A DNA stretch of 26,492 nt from CALCCV01 sp964388665. Its GTDB lineage: Bacteria > Bdellovibrionota > Bdellovibrionia > Bdellovibrionales > Bdellovibrionaceae. Every line of letters begins with the position of its first letter. The first letter of the stretch is position 1. The notes under the pieces were generated by a model, which was given only the letters and a program-made list of their open reading frames with translations, did not search any database and was not told the DNA's origin. The stretch spans positions 1-26,492 of the forward strand of contig CAYMBJ010000055.1 of NCBI GenBank assembly GCA_964388665.1, read 5' to 3'. Position numbers and translations under genes: made by a program. Positions 1 to 7,079 of this stretch are shown in pieces.

Positions 1-1
1 T

Positions 2-334
2 GTTAATGTCGGAGGCAAATACACCAACATTTTTACAGACAAAGCCACTTCAGGAAAATATGTTTTGCGCTACAAGTCGGCGGCCTTTTCAGCTCCTGTT
101 TCACTGCAGGCCAATAAGGTCTATTACCTAGAGGCTCAAAATTCAAGTTCAGCGCTATGCTACTTTTTGATGGCCAATGAAAACGGCTTTCGAGATGGAT
201 ACGATAGCATACAAGGTGCTGAGGCCTGGAATGATCAAGCGGAGTACTCAACAGGTGAGGCGTGGAATCTAATGTACATTTGGGGCAAAGCCCGCCCAGC
301 GATGGAATGGCCAATGGCCTTACAATTAGAATAG
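2..334 (+). CDS. Hypothetical protein, C-terminal part only (5' end beyond the window)
   Basis: The reading frame is open from the first bases of the window and ends with TAG at 332-334, so at least 110 C-terminal residues are visible. I do not recognise the family. The segment reads as alternating polar and aromatic residues (KYVLRYKSAAF, NKVYYLEAQN, GEAWNLMYIWGKA), which suggests a beta-sandwich domain of an extracellular or surface protein. That is inference from composition only. An internal TTG at 65 could be used as a start, but the frame continues upstream with similar composition, so a truncated longer gene is more likely. It converges on the exported protein of the opposite strand with a 5-base gap. 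Confidence 0.6.
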   Translation, partial: VNVGGKYTNIFTDKATSGKYVLRYKSAAFSAPVSLQANKVYYLEAQNSSSALCYFLMANENGFRDGYDSIQGAEAWNDQAEYSTGEAWNLMYIWGKARPAMEWPMALQLE

Positions 335-339
335 GGGCA

Positions 340-939
340 TCAACGTTGCATTTCACAGACGAGAAAGTGATTCGCTGACCAATACGAGAGAAGGTACAGG
401 TCTCCAGTCAATGGATCTTGTCTCAACCAATATCGCCAAATCGGGGGCGTTTCATCATCAAACTGAATGTACGCATAATTCGAAAACCTCTCCAAGCGTC
501 TGGAGAGATCGCTATGATGCGGGAACTGCTGCTTGGCAACTTCAGGAGTCCAGTCGCTAAAGGGATTGGTTTTCGAAAAGAACGAAAATCTTGCAGAGAA
601 GTGCGGTGCAAACGAGGAAACCCCGTTGTCATCCCCGCCCTTCAATGCTGCCGCAAAGTAGGCCACACCATGATGGGCATGGTTTCCGTCATAATTTTCT
701 GATTTATGGAAACAGTCTCCGATGTAAACTTGCTGGTCCAAACCCGCATCAGATGGCCCTTGTGCCTTTTCAAATTTAGACATGATTTGTGCCTGAGGCG
801 CTGAGCAGAATTGCCCAGAGTCGCCACATGGATTTGGCAAATCGACGGCCCCAGAGGCCGACGCTGAGGGTGAAGCAAAGCCACTCTGGCCAGCCACCAA
901 AAAGATAAGGATCTTCCAAGTCATTTTCGAAACACTCAT
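340..939 (-). CDS. Small exported hypothetical protein with signal peptide
   Basis: A 199-residue protein whose first 22 or so residues form a classical Sec signal peptide: KMTWK, then the hydrophobic ILIFLVAG, then a likely signal peptidase site near GFA-SPS. The mature part is rich in aromatic residues and histidine (NHAHHGVAYF, PHHSDLSRR) and has four cysteines, in NPCGDSGQFC, GDCFHK and FLVCEMQR, so periplasmic disulfides are plausible. I do not recognise a family. The start ATG at 937-939 is preceded by a run of six G residues three bases upstream, a G-run ribosome-binding site seen in front of other exported proteins of this window. The gene lies head-to-tail behind the GNAT gene, 33 bases away. 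Confidence 0.7.
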   Translation of the reverse strand: MSVSKMTWKILIFLVAGQSGFASPSASASGAVDLPNPCGDSGQFCSAPQAQIMSKFEKAQGPSDAGLDQQVYIGDCFHKSENYDGNHAHHGVAYFAAALKGGDDNGVSSFAPHFSARFSFFSKTNPFSDWTPEVAKQQFPHHSDLSRRLERFSNYAYIQFDDETPPIWRYWLRQDPLTGDLYLLSYWSANHFLVCEMQR

Positions 940-972
940 TAGCCCCCCAAAAAAAACATCCCTGACAAAGCA

Positions 973-1497
973 CTAGGATTCAGACTCCTTATTTTCAATA
1001 CTGTAGACGCATACGGGTATGTCATAAAAGGTGGAATTTTTTTCAATTCTCTTTCCCACCTTTTCAGCGACTCGAATCGATCTTTGATTTTTAGCCTCAA
1101 TAATTGAAATGATCCTCTTTAATCCTAACTTTTTGAATCCGTAGTCGCGGCAGGCGATGGCGGCTTCGGTCGCATATTCCTTTCCCCATTTTTGACGAGA
1201 AAATCGGTAGCCAATTTCATATTCCTTTAGTCCATCAATATGCTGAACTGAGATTCCGCACTCACCAATGACTGCACCCGACTCTTTTTCGACAACAGCC
1301 CATTGTGCAACACCATCCCGCTCGTAGCGTTTTTCGGTGGCGTCTAAAAATTTTTGTACGCCGTCGCTGTTGGCTGGTCCCCTTACAGAGAACTTCATCA
1401 CTTCTGGATCGCCGAGGATCTCCAAGAAGGCTCCAAAGTCGTCGCGATCAATTTTCCTTAGGATCAGTCTTGAGGTTTCGCAAATCAGTTTATCCAT
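973..1497 (-). CDS. GNAT family N-acetyltransferase (RimJ/RimL type)
   Basis: The protein opens with ETSRLILRKIDRDD, the typical first strand of RimJ/RimL-like acetyltransferases (Acetyltransf_3 family), followed by WAVVEKESGAVIGECGI (strands beta2-beta4) and EIGYRFSRQKWGKEYATEAA, which holds the Q/R-x-x-G-x-G/A-like acetyl-CoA loop. It ends with NQRSIRVAEKVG, the conserved Asn/Ser helix. Family knowledge predicts transfer of acetyl from acetyl-CoA to an amino group of a protein N-terminus or small molecule; the substrate cannot be read. I chose the ATG at 1497 (174 residues) because a longer form would start from TTG at 1533 and add 12 residues upstream of the domain. It is probably co-oriented with the exported protein downstream, 33 bases away. 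Confidence 0.85.
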   Translation of the reverse strand: MDKLICETSRLILRKIDRDDFGAFLEILGDPEVMKFSVRGPANSDGVQKFLDATEKRYERDGVAQWAVVEKESGAVIGECGISVQHIDGLKEYEIGYRFSRQKWGKEYATEAAIACRDYGFKKLGLKRIISIIEAKNQRSIRVAEKVGKRIEKNSTFYDIPVCVYSIENKESES

Positions 1498-1634
1498 CTC
1501 GACCAATATGCCATTGTAAAACCTGATCCGCAATATTTATGCTCCCACAGATACAGGCAAGACCAGACCTCTGTTTAGGCGATTCCGCTATTGGCATTGC
1601 TCTTGCTCCTTTCGTCCGATGTGGAGCACGAATT

Positions 1635-2381
1635 GTGATAAGCTCATTGATTACAGCCCTTTTTCTATCCCTGCCGTCAAATGGTTCTTACATAAAGACA
1701 AATCACGGCAACATTGACCTAGATATTGACGTAAACATTGAGGAGCCAAATCTTTTCACCGGCTACCTCCAGGATCTGTTTTATGAAAAACTCAAGTCAA
1801 AAAAACAGTTAAAAAAGTCAGAAATAGAAGCCTATTTTCTGTCAAGAAACAGACAGATAGCCTTGTCACTTTTGCCCATTTCAAGCTTGGTCTATGATCT
1901 ATTGCACAATCAGTGCCCACTCGCTCATTCGACTAACAAAACCGATCGAACTTACGATGACGCGCGAGATGCACTTATGCATTTTCTTTTCTCTGGACTG
2001 CTGACCCACTTTCACGGCGCAGATAAAGCTAGATACTATCTCTTGCTCAGAGAAATCTATAAAGGAAAACACTTTGAAGATATAGAAATTATTGATGGTC
2101 AGGGCGCAGCAAAGCCGCACAGAATTGATGATTTGGGACTTTCAGAAATAATGGATATTCACAACAATGAAGAAGGCATTGATGCCGTTGCCAACCTATC
2201 TGAAACGCAAAAGATGGCTCTCCTTCATCCAGAGGAGATAGCAAAGTACTTACTTGATGAAGGATTTCACCGTTTACAAAACGGGACCCTTGTTTTCTTC
2301 GAATCGAAATATCCTCACGAGTGTCAATTCCTAGATCAAAAGAAAAACAAAAGCGAGATTCTGAAAAAGTTCGTCCCATGA
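1635..2381 (+). CDS. Exported protein with DUF6973-like motif
   Basis: A 248-residue protein if started at GTG 1635, which follows a GGAG ribosome-binding site (1623-1626) with 8-base spacing and gives a short hydrophobic signal segment ISSLITALFLSLPSNGS. A longer frame starts at ATG 1539, but that ATG has no visible ribosome-binding site and adds an unremarkable leader. The middle contains DARDALMHFLFSGLLTHFHG and then SEIMDIHNNEEGI. The order Asp/Arg-Ala-x-x-His, later D-x-H-N-N-x-x-G, resembles the DUF6973 family, where such residues probably form a metal or catalytic site. This is from memory of the motif, not a search. The C-terminus is lysine-rich. It converges on the arsenosugar glycosyltransferase with 47 bases between. 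Confidence 0.65.
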   Translation: MISSLITALFLSLPSNGSYIKTNHGNIDLDIDVNIEEPNLFTGYLQDLFYEKLKSKKQLKKSEIEAYFLSRNRQIALSLLPISSLVYDLLHNQCPLAHSTNKTDRTYDDARDALMHFLFSGLLTHFHGADKARYYLLLREIYKGKHFEDIEIIDGQGAAKPHRIDDLGLSEIMDIHNNEEGIDAVANLSETQKMALLHPEEIAKYLLDEGFHRLQNGTLVFFESKYPHECQFLDQKKNKSEILKKFVP

Positions 2382-2428
2382 TATGTACAGGATCACTGGT
2401 GGCAAATCTGGCTATAGCCGAGCGGCTG

Positions 2429-3136
2429 CTACGCTTTCAAACGCGCAACTTCGCGAAGCGCCTCTGAGCAGACCCAATGAATCAGCTCGTTTTGCTGAGG
2501 AAGGCGGTCGTTTTCGTTGAGCAAAACATTTTGATAGTGATAGAGATCTTCGAGTGTATCAATATCAAAGTTTCTAGCAATCCGCTCGATCTCACCGCTG
2601 CTCCTCAGGAGCTTTTGCAACTGCACCGACGTTGTTGCGGAGCTGTATTCAACGCCAAGCCAGTGGCTTGGATCAATGGGAAGGCCACTTCCAAAAAAAT
2701 AAAACCCTCCGTCTTCTGTCTCGCCAATCACATATTTTTGACTCTGCCATTTTATGGTCTCAAGAACTCCATGAGCAATTTCTTCAACAGAGATATGGGG
2801 CGCGTCCGAACCTATAAAACAAACACTGCGATGTTTGGCGAGGAGTTCCATGTAGACCTTGTTCAGACGGTCCCCCAGGCCCCCCGTCCCTTGTTGGATC
2901 ACTGGAAAATCCCGCCAAATCGGGGCGTGTGCGCCTTCCGCTTCTGCCACAGCCCAATAGATCTGCAGATTAGGAATTTTTGCTTGAAGACTCTTTGCGA
3001 CCGCCGCCGTGGCGGCAAGGGACAGATCATAAAAGCGATTGGCAACTTCCCGACCGACCGATGAGGCAAGACGGGTCTTTACAGGCGAAAGCCCAGGTGT
3101 TTTGGCAAAAATTGCAAGTGCACAGCTGTCGCTCAT
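2429..3136 (-). CDS. TIGR04282-family arsenosugar biosynthesis glycosyltransferase
   Basis: A 235-residue protein with the signature of the TIGR04282/DUF2064 group (rSAM/selenodomain-associated transferase 1): ALAIFAKTPGLSPVKTRLAS near the N-terminus (nucleotide-binding loop with the KTR motif), CFIGSDAPHIS in the middle, and GETEDGGFYFFG, the DGG motif. The fold is a GT-A-like nucleotidyl/glycosyl transferase. The family co-occurs with ArsS and ArsM and is thought to add or modify the sugar part of arsenosugars; the exact reaction is not proven. The start ATG at 3136 overlaps the stop of the upstream glycosyltransferase by four bases (ATGA), indicating translational coupling. A longer frame to 3259 would run through the upstream gene and is not favoured. 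It is the last gene of the cluster; no convincing terminator follows. Confidence 0.88.
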   Translation of the reverse strand: MSDSCALAIFAKTPGLSPVKTRLASSVGREVANRFYDLSLAATAAVAKSLQAKIPNLQIYWAVAEAEGAHAPIWRDFPVIQQGTGGLGDRLNKVYMELLAKHRSVCFIGSDAPHISVEEIAHGVLETIKWQSQKYVIGETEDGGFYFFGSGLPIDPSHWLGVEYSSATTSVQLQKLLRSSGEIERIARNFDIDTLEDLYHYQNVLLNENDRLPQQNELIHWVCSEALREVARLKA

Positions 3137-3864
3137 TGAGCTTTTCCAATCTGGAAAGTTTTTCCCATTTGGATGATCCGATTTTTTATCAAGCGACCCA
3201 ACTCCGGAATCGCTTGATGAGCCGTGAGCCGCAAATGCTTGCCAGTGGTTTTGGCCCAACCCTCAGTTTGGTAGCGTCTTGCACTTGTATAAAGAGCCTC
3301 GCCCACACAGTGCAGCTTGATCTTTTTCTGATGCGCGCACCAAATCAAAAGATGGTCCTCACCGTATGGCGCGGTCTCACTAAATCCACCCAGTTCTTTA
3401 AAAGTGCTATTGTGCATGCAAAATCCTTGATCGCCAAAAGGCAAACGCAAAATACGTGAACGAAGCCAAACACCGAACTCATTGGTGGGCATCTGAATGG
3501 GCCCATCGCTCAAAAATTTTAGATTAAAAAAAAGAATGGCCTGTGGATGATGCCCAATGCTTCTTTTTAAATTGGACACAGCATGCTTTGTCAATTTAGA
3601 GTCGCAGTGAAGAAACCAGTAGTGCTCTGACGGTGCAGCGCGGGCGCCCGCATTGAGCTGTCGGGCCCTGCCGACCTCTGTACCCACCCAACGAACAGAA
3701 GCCGCTAGACCAAGCCTGTCTGCCTCGCCGCGCAACTCTTTTTCTAGATTCGTTTTAGAAGAAATCACAATGGCATCGTCCACCGCCAGCGAACGAAGAT
3801 CTGGCAATAGCTCTTTCCATGCGGAGTCGCCCTCTGCAACTGGAATAATAACTGACAAACCCAT
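3133..3864 (-). CDS. TIGR04283-family arsenosugar biosynthesis glycosyltransferase
   Basis: A 243-residue family-2 glycosyltransferase. It starts with MGLSVIIPVAEGD (the first Rossmann strand), has VGTEVGRARQLNAGARAA (the GRA-x-Q-x-N-x-GA signature of TIGR04283, rSAM/selenodomain-associated transferase 2), then YWFLHCDSKL in the place of the usual FLHADT acidic metal site, and PYGEDHLLIWCAHQ for the ED motif. The Ala-to-Cys difference in the LHCDS site is visible. The start ATG at 3864 has GGAG nine bases upstream; a second ATG at 3879 is possible. It lies 34 bases after arsM and overlaps the TIGR04282 gene by four bases. The expected role is sugar transfer in arsenosugar formation; donor and acceptor are unknown. 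Confidence 0.88.
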   Translation of the reverse strand: MGLSVIIPVAEGDSAWKELLPDLRSLAVDDAIVISSKTNLEKELRGEADRLGLAASVRWVGTEVGRARQLNAGARAAPSEHYWFLHCDSKLTKHAVSNLKRSIGHHPQAILFFNLKFLSDGPIQMPTNEFGVWLRSRILRLPFGDQGFCMHNSTFKELGGFSETAPYGEDHLLIWCAHQKKIKLHCVGEALYTSARRYQTEGWAKTTGKHLRLTAHQAIPELGRLIKNRIIQMGKTFQIGKAQ

Positions 3865-3898
3865 ATTTACTGGCTCCATTGGTACGAGGTCACAGATG

Positions 3899-4975
3899 TT
3901 AGCAACAGGCGCCGATGGTGACGGCACTTGTTGCCGCGGACGCCCCTGTCGCCGAGCTTCCTGCACCGGTAGGACCACAGTCAAACAGTCCAAAGTGAGA
4001 GCTCATATCGCCAATAATCTTAAAGTACTCTCCGAATCGCGTTTTCTCAAGCATCATTGCCGTATTGCCACAGACCGGAACCGCTTTGCCCTTTTCAAAT
4101 GTATGATGATCATCAAGAACAAAGGCATTGGGACTCTCGTCGATTCCGCCCAGGTAAATCGCAACCTGGCCATGATCTTCGCAGCGATCTTCAAGCGCCA
4201 ATTTAAAGGCTCGCACCGTCATCGAGTAGAAATCAATCATTCCTGCCTTACGCTCCATCTCGGCATTGTTAAGAGTGATCCGCGTGCGCGACATCAGGCG
4301 GTAGTCGCTGCAGCCCAGCCTCAAGAGCAATCGGCGAAAGTCCTCTGTATACATGGCTCCACCCAGGCACTCACCCACAAGAGTCGGATCTTGCGCCACT
4401 TCGCTTGGTATTCGGCGACCAGCAAAAACATCGGAAAAGTATAGCTCGCCGCCCGGCTTGAGAACCCGAAAGATTTCTGAAAAAACTCTTTCTTTGCTCG
4501 GCGAAAGGTTCACGACACAGTTAGAAACAACAAGATCAATCGAGTTGTTTTTGATTCCAGCACTTTCAAGATCTTCGATATAGCCCTTAACAAATTTCAC
4601 ATTGGGTTCGTGAAAACCAAATTTCTTGGTGTGATAGTCGAGATGTTTTTGCGCCACCGCAATCTGTTCATCTGTCATATCGACACCGATCACCTGGCCC
4701 GCAGGGCCAGCCAATTTTGACAACAAATAGCAATCACGTCCACTGCCACTCCCCAAATCTAGAATCGTTTTTCCCGCCAATGCCGAGAGAATCGGCGAGC
4801 CACAGCCATAGAACTTGTCCTTCACTTCATCATGCACATCTTTTAATATATCGCGCAAATGTGCTGGCATACTTTCGGCCGTGCAACAGGCGCTCGTTTT
4901 TAAATCCTGACTGGATTTAAGAATTTTACCGTAATACTCCTTAACGCTCTCCAACCCTCTCATAGCTTGATCCAC
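3899..4975 (-). CDS. arsM: Arsenite S-adenosylmethionine methyltransferase ArsM
   Basis: A 358-residue ArsM. It methylates As(III) with SAM to mono-, di- and sometimes trimethylated arsenic in the cytoplasm. The SAM-binding motif ILDLGSGSGRD is at 71-81 and IGVDMTDEQ follows at 96-104. Cysteines known to bind As(III) in this family are present: a CC pair at 30-31, Cys58 in FYGCGSP, Cys153 in SNCVVNLSP and Cys203 in GECLGGAMY. The C-terminal third has extra Cys (265, 302, 333) and a Ser/Ala/Thr-rich tail that ends in GACC, possibly a flexible metal-binding tail. The start is GTG 4975 with GGAG six bases upstream; an ATG four codons later is an alternative. arsS ends 10 bases upstream. Confidence 0.95.
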   Translation of the reverse strand: MDQAMRGLESVKEYYGKILKSSQDLKTSACCTAESMPAHLRDILKDVHDEVKDKFYGCGSPILSALAGKTILDLGSGSGRDCYLLSKLAGPAGQVIGVDMTDEQIAVAQKHLDYHTKKFGFHEPNVKFVKGYIEDLESAGIKNNSIDLVVSNCVVNLSPSKERVFSEIFRVLKPGGELYFSDVFAGRRIPSEVAQDPTLVGECLGGAMYTEDFRRLLLRLGCSDYRLMSRTRITLNNAEMERKAGMIDFYSMTVRAFKLALEDRCEDHGQVAIYLGGIDESPNAFVLDDHHTFEKGKAVPVCGNTAMMLEKTRFGEYFKIIGDMSSHFGLFDCGPTGAGSSATGASAATSAVTIGACC

Positions 4976-4985
4976 TTGTGTCTCC

Positions 4986-5942
4986 TTAAATTAAAGTGCC
5001 TGAGCAGGAGCTTCCCGCTCCTGCAGCGCATGCATAACAATGGTTTGCAAAGGCAATCTGCTTTTTATCCAATTCGTCAAATGAAGAAATATCCCATATT
5101 GTTTTCTTTCCAGCTCCCAGCGGCAGCTCCAGCATTTGATTAAAATCACAGTCAAAAAGTTCACCGTTCCAACTTACAGAAACGAGATTTCGACACATGA
5201 CACCTTCCGCCGCCGTCGGATTGAAACTATTTGCCAAGAGTTCCATATACTCAGTTAGCTTTCCAGACCTTTCTAGGTCGCGAAGAAAGCGCTTGATGGG
5301 CATATTGGTGATCGTAAACAAATTATCAAATTCGATATTAAATAGCTCTTTCAATTCGGCCTTGTAGTCTTTTTCTAGCTTCTCCTGCGCCGGAGGCAAA
5401 AAGGGACCCGTCGGATTATAAACCAAATCGAGCTTTAAACTTTTATCACCCTTTCCGTACCCAAGGGAGTTAAAAAGCGTCAAGGCCGCAATGCTCTTGC
5501 CAAAAACTCCGTGCCCACGCTGCTTCTCAACATTGTCCTTAGAATAGCACGGGAGGGATGCGACCACATGCACAGCGAGCGCCTTTAAGAATTGCGCCGT
5601 CTCCTCTTGACCCGGCTCATAGAGCACAGTGAGGTTGCAGCGATCGATAACCTCTTTATTCAGCTCCCTGGCAGCAACCACCAACCGACGAAAATGGGGA
5701 TTCAATTCTGGTGCGCCGCCAGTGATATCCACCGTCTTTATTGTCGGCGTGTTCTGCATCAGCTCAATCACACGATCAAGGGTTGCCCCCTCCATGTTTT
5801 CCGTTCGCAGTGGCCCGGATTCCACATGACAATGGTGACAGGCCTGATTGCAGCGTCGACCAATATTGACCTGAAGTGTTTCGACCGGCGTTCGTTCAAT
5901 CTTTAGCCCATGTTGGCTTATGGACTCTTGAAATGTTCTCAT
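4986..5942 (-). CDS. arsS: Arsenosugar biosynthesis radical SAM protein ArsS
   Basis: A 318-residue radical SAM enzyme. The iron-sulfur motif CNQACHHC (C-x3-C-x2-C at 31, 35 and 38) follows LQVNIGRR, and VDITGGAPELNP is the GGE-like SAM-binding strand. The C-terminal Cys-rich domain ends in CYACAAGAGSSCSGTLI, the hallmark of the TIGR04167 family, which in some species carries selenocysteine; here all positions are ordinary Cys. Family knowledge: ArsS transfers a 5'-deoxyadenosyl group to dimethylarsenite, making the arsenosugar precursor. The start ATG at 5942 overlaps the stop of the transporter gene (ATGA, four bases) and has AAAGGG a few bases upstream. A longer frame to 6086 runs inside the transporter and is rejected. 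It is coupled upstream to pit and followed by arsM. Confidence 0.95.
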   Translation of the reverse strand: MRTFQESISQHGLKIERTPVETLQVNIGRRCNQACHHCHVESGPLRTENMEGATLDRVIELMQNTPTIKTVDITGGAPELNPHFRRLVVAARELNKEVIDRCNLTVLYEPGQEETAQFLKALAVHVVASLPCYSKDNVEKQRGHGVFGKSIAALTLFNSLGYGKGDKSLKLDLVYNPTGPFLPPAQEKLEKDYKAELKELFNIEFDNLFTITNMPIKRFLRDLERSGKLTEYMELLANSFNPTAAEGVMCRNLVSVSWNGELFDCDFNQMLELPLGAGKKTIWDISSFDELDKKQIAFANHCYACAAGAGSSCSGTLI

Positions 5943-7075
5943 ATTATCCCTTTTAACATCGCAAAACACAAGTAACCAAGCGCACCGGCGATGGGCAAGG
6001 TGATGACCCAAGCCATAACAATCTTTAAAATCAATCCCCAGTGCGCTTGCTTGGTGACGGAGCCTATACCGAACAGCGATCCACAAGAAACGTGTGTCGT
6101 GCTCACTGGCAATCCTAGCTGCGAAGCACCGATTACGACCGCACTCGTGACGATGTTTGCCGAAAAACCCTGGCCATCATTCATTTCAGTAATCTGGTAC
6201 GACATGGTTTGGGCTATTCGTTTTGCAAAAAAAACTCCACCTAGCGCTATCGCCACCGCAACAAGGGCCATGGACGGCATCGCCGTGAACGAGCCTCCCA
6301 CCAAGAGAATGGCTGCGATTTTAGGCGTGTCATTCAATCCTCTGGCAAAACCCACCAGCCCTGCGCTCATAAAGTGACCAGCATCCAAAACCGTCTTTGC
6401 ACTGATTCCTGCAACTTGGCCAATGTAGCGATCCTCGCAGGTCACCTTTGTGCCGACGGAAATTTGCGGCGCGCTAGTGAACTGCAGTACCGCCGCAGAG
6501 GCCCCTTTAGGCACGCCTTCGGGAGCGACAACGAGGACTTCGCGGCCGATACAAAGACAGCTCTCTCGCGACACTCCGAGGCGGGAGCGCAAAAAACTAA
6601 ACAAGGGATACAATAGTGCTGCGCCAGCAATTGCCAGAAACGGACTCAGCAGCAAGGGCAAAAAGAAAGAAGAAAACAATTTATTGCCATTGACACCCTC
6701 AGGAGAGGCCAACAGACCCGCCCCAATCAATGCACCAATGAGTGCATGAGTGGTGGAAATAGGAAAGCCCAAGCGAGTCGCTAAAAACACAGTTGAAGCC
6801 GCAGAGAGCGCCACAGAAACAGAAAAAGATGTCAGTCCGACGACATCATCTGGCACCAAGCCTTTTCCAGAAAAGTTGGCCATTAGCTTCTGTGCCAGAA
6901 AAAATGCAGCCATAGAGCCCGCAAGAGTCGTGGCCGTGGCCCAAAACAGTGCGATCTTATACGAAGTCGTTCGACTACCAAGAAGTGTGGCAACACCCTT
7001 GAAGTTGTCATTGGCTCCGTTTGCAAACGCAAGAAAGAGTCCCGCCGCCAGCGCGAAGAGAATTCCAAGTGACAT
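5939..7075 (-). CDS. pit: PiT-family inorganic phosphate transporter
   Basis: A 378-residue integral membrane protein of the PiT (Pho-4) family, which imports phosphate with protons or sodium. The two inverted halves are visible. FLAFANGANDNFKGVATLLGS carries the GAND signature, GFPISTTHALIGALIGAG closes the N-half, GFARGLNDTPKIAAILL is the second ND motif and GLPVSTTHVSCGSLFGIG the second STTH motif. About ten hydrophobic segments occur, with a hydrophilic loop near the middle. The start ATG 7075 has a strong GGAGGAGGTGA box that overlaps the stop codon of the fusion gene upstream, so translation is coupled. A frame from 7135 is rejected because it lies within that gene. Arsenate is a phosphate analogue, so its place in an arsenic operon may mean phosphate supply or arsenate entry; this is inference. 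Confidence 0.93.
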   Translation of the reverse strand: MSLGILFALAAGLFLAFANGANDNFKGVATLLGSRTTSYKIALFWATATTLAGSMAAFFLAQKLMANFSGKGLVPDDVVGLTSFSVSVALSAASTVFLATRLGFPISTTHALIGALIGAGLLASPEGVNGNKLFSSFFLPLLLSPFLAIAGAALLYPLFSFLRSRLGVSRESCLCIGREVLVVAPEGVPKGASAAVLQFTSAPQISVGTKVTCEDRYIGQVAGISAKTVLDAGHFMSAGLVGFARGLNDTPKIAAILLVGGSFTAMPSMALVAVAIALGGVFFAKRIAQTMSYQITEMNDGQGFSANIVTSAVVIGASQLGLPVSTTHVSCGSLFGIGSVTKQAHWGLILKIVMAWVITLPIAGALGYLCFAMLKGII

Positions 7076-7079
7076 ATGC

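Noticed and set aside
2410..2419. GGCTATAGCC palindrome between convergent genes as a terminator
   Set aside because: A 10-base palindrome with no loop and no T-tract; too weak to call.
2477..4444. Long plus-strand frames opposite the glycosyltransferases and arsM
   Set aside because: They lie antisense to genes with clear family motifs, have no recognisable domains and lack ribosome-binding sites; they are shadows of the real genes.
4986..5060. Selenocysteine in the ArsS C-terminal domain
   Set aside because: All relevant positions are ordinary Cys codons, and there is no in-frame TGA before the TAA stop.
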